This document shows, piece by piece, positions 63,907-64,000 of a stretch of 64,000 bases of DNA. This DNA is from Azolla caroliniana. Its lineage: Eukaryota > Polypodiophyta. The stretch spans positions 12,276,001 to 12,340,000 of the forward strand of contig JBHGNT010000016.1 of NCBI GenBank assembly GCA_043228905.1, written 5' to 3'. Under the pieces are notes generated by a model. It was given only the letters and a program-made list of their open reading frames with translations. It was not told the DNA's origin and did not search any database. The translations under genes and the position numbers were made by a program. Every line of letters starts with the position of its first letter. Positions within the stretch are counted from its first letter, which is position 1.

Positions 63907-64000
63907 ATGGACAAAGGAATGGGAAGCTCGCTACCGATTGAGAAGCTCGACAAGAGCAACTACGCATCTTGGTCGTACAAGATGCACCAGTACCTGCTTG
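63907..64000 (+). CDS. C1e gag, N-terminal end (runs off the window)
   Basis: ATG at 63907 opens MDKGMGSSLPIEKLDKSNYA and continues with SWSYKMHQYLL, the start of a copia gag (compare C1b near 45700 and C1 at 35740). It is open to the window end. Whether the element is intact cannot be seen. C1e inserted into G2b. Confidence 0.85.
   Translation, partial: MDKGMGSSLPIEKLDKSNYASWSYKMHQYLL

Noticed and set aside
1-64000. rRNA, functional tRNA, bacterial or organellar genes
   Set aside because: I saw no sequence resembling these; only tRNA-derived boxes in SINE-like repeats.

Overview
This is a gene-poor, nested-retrotransposon block from a nuclear genome that is almost certainly a land plant. 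The evidence is plant-style Ty1/copia and Ty3/gypsy elements, a chromodomain chromovirus, an Athila/Tat-like gypsy, primer-binding sites matching initiator-Met tRNA, a LINE and tRNA-derived SINEs. I cannot name the species; a large-genome plant (possibly a non-angiosperm) fits best. I use working family names: G1-G5 are Ty3/gypsy families and C1-C3 are Ty1/copia families. All similarities were judged by eye within the window or from known family motifs.

Left part (1-16 kb): the tail and LTR of a G1 relative (1-1128); an unrecognised spliced gene on the minus strand (1462-5295) whose long intron holds a 1.6-kb palindromic minisatellite; a G3 relic (5688-8870, minus); a truncated G2 (8870-12320, minus); a composite LTR/SINE stretch; and a G4 relic (13838-15980, minus).

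Centre-left (16-31 kb): G1a (plus, 5'-truncated, from 15981) is split by an intact young G4 element (16208-23234). G4 has near-identical LTRs, a target-site duplication AAAAG and one 1477-codon gag-pol ORF. G1a carries a coiled-coil ORF downstream of integrase and ends at 28012 inside copia C3 (28013-31003, minus). C3 in turn sits against another G4 relic (31004-33018). The nest is therefore G4c < C3 < G1a < G4a.

Centre-right (33-56.6 kb): a G5 gypsy relic with a C2-type solo LTR; then copia C1 (plus, 35738-44791) containing copia C2 (minus, 39922-43779, target-site duplication ATTCT). C1 abuts a minus-strand C1-family gag and LTR. Next is an almost complete but inactivated G1 element (46152-56154, minus) with a solo C2 LTR inside it (target-site duplication TAATC). 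Another C1-family LTR follows (56175-56615).

Right part (56.6-64 kb): a LINE (about 57.3-59.7 kb, minus), about 2.4 kb of AT-rich DNA with a three-copy tandem repeat, a G4-type LTR end, a G2 fragment, and the 5' LTR plus gag start of a C1-family copia running off the window.

Most notable signals: the G1 downstream coiled-coil ORF, present in three copies; TATA boxes held in the loop of a palindrome whose stem differs between LTR families yet stays complementary; hairpins with compensatory changes in C1 LTRs; the palindromic minisatellite in an intron; and a SINE family with a fixed A-box/B-box spacing.
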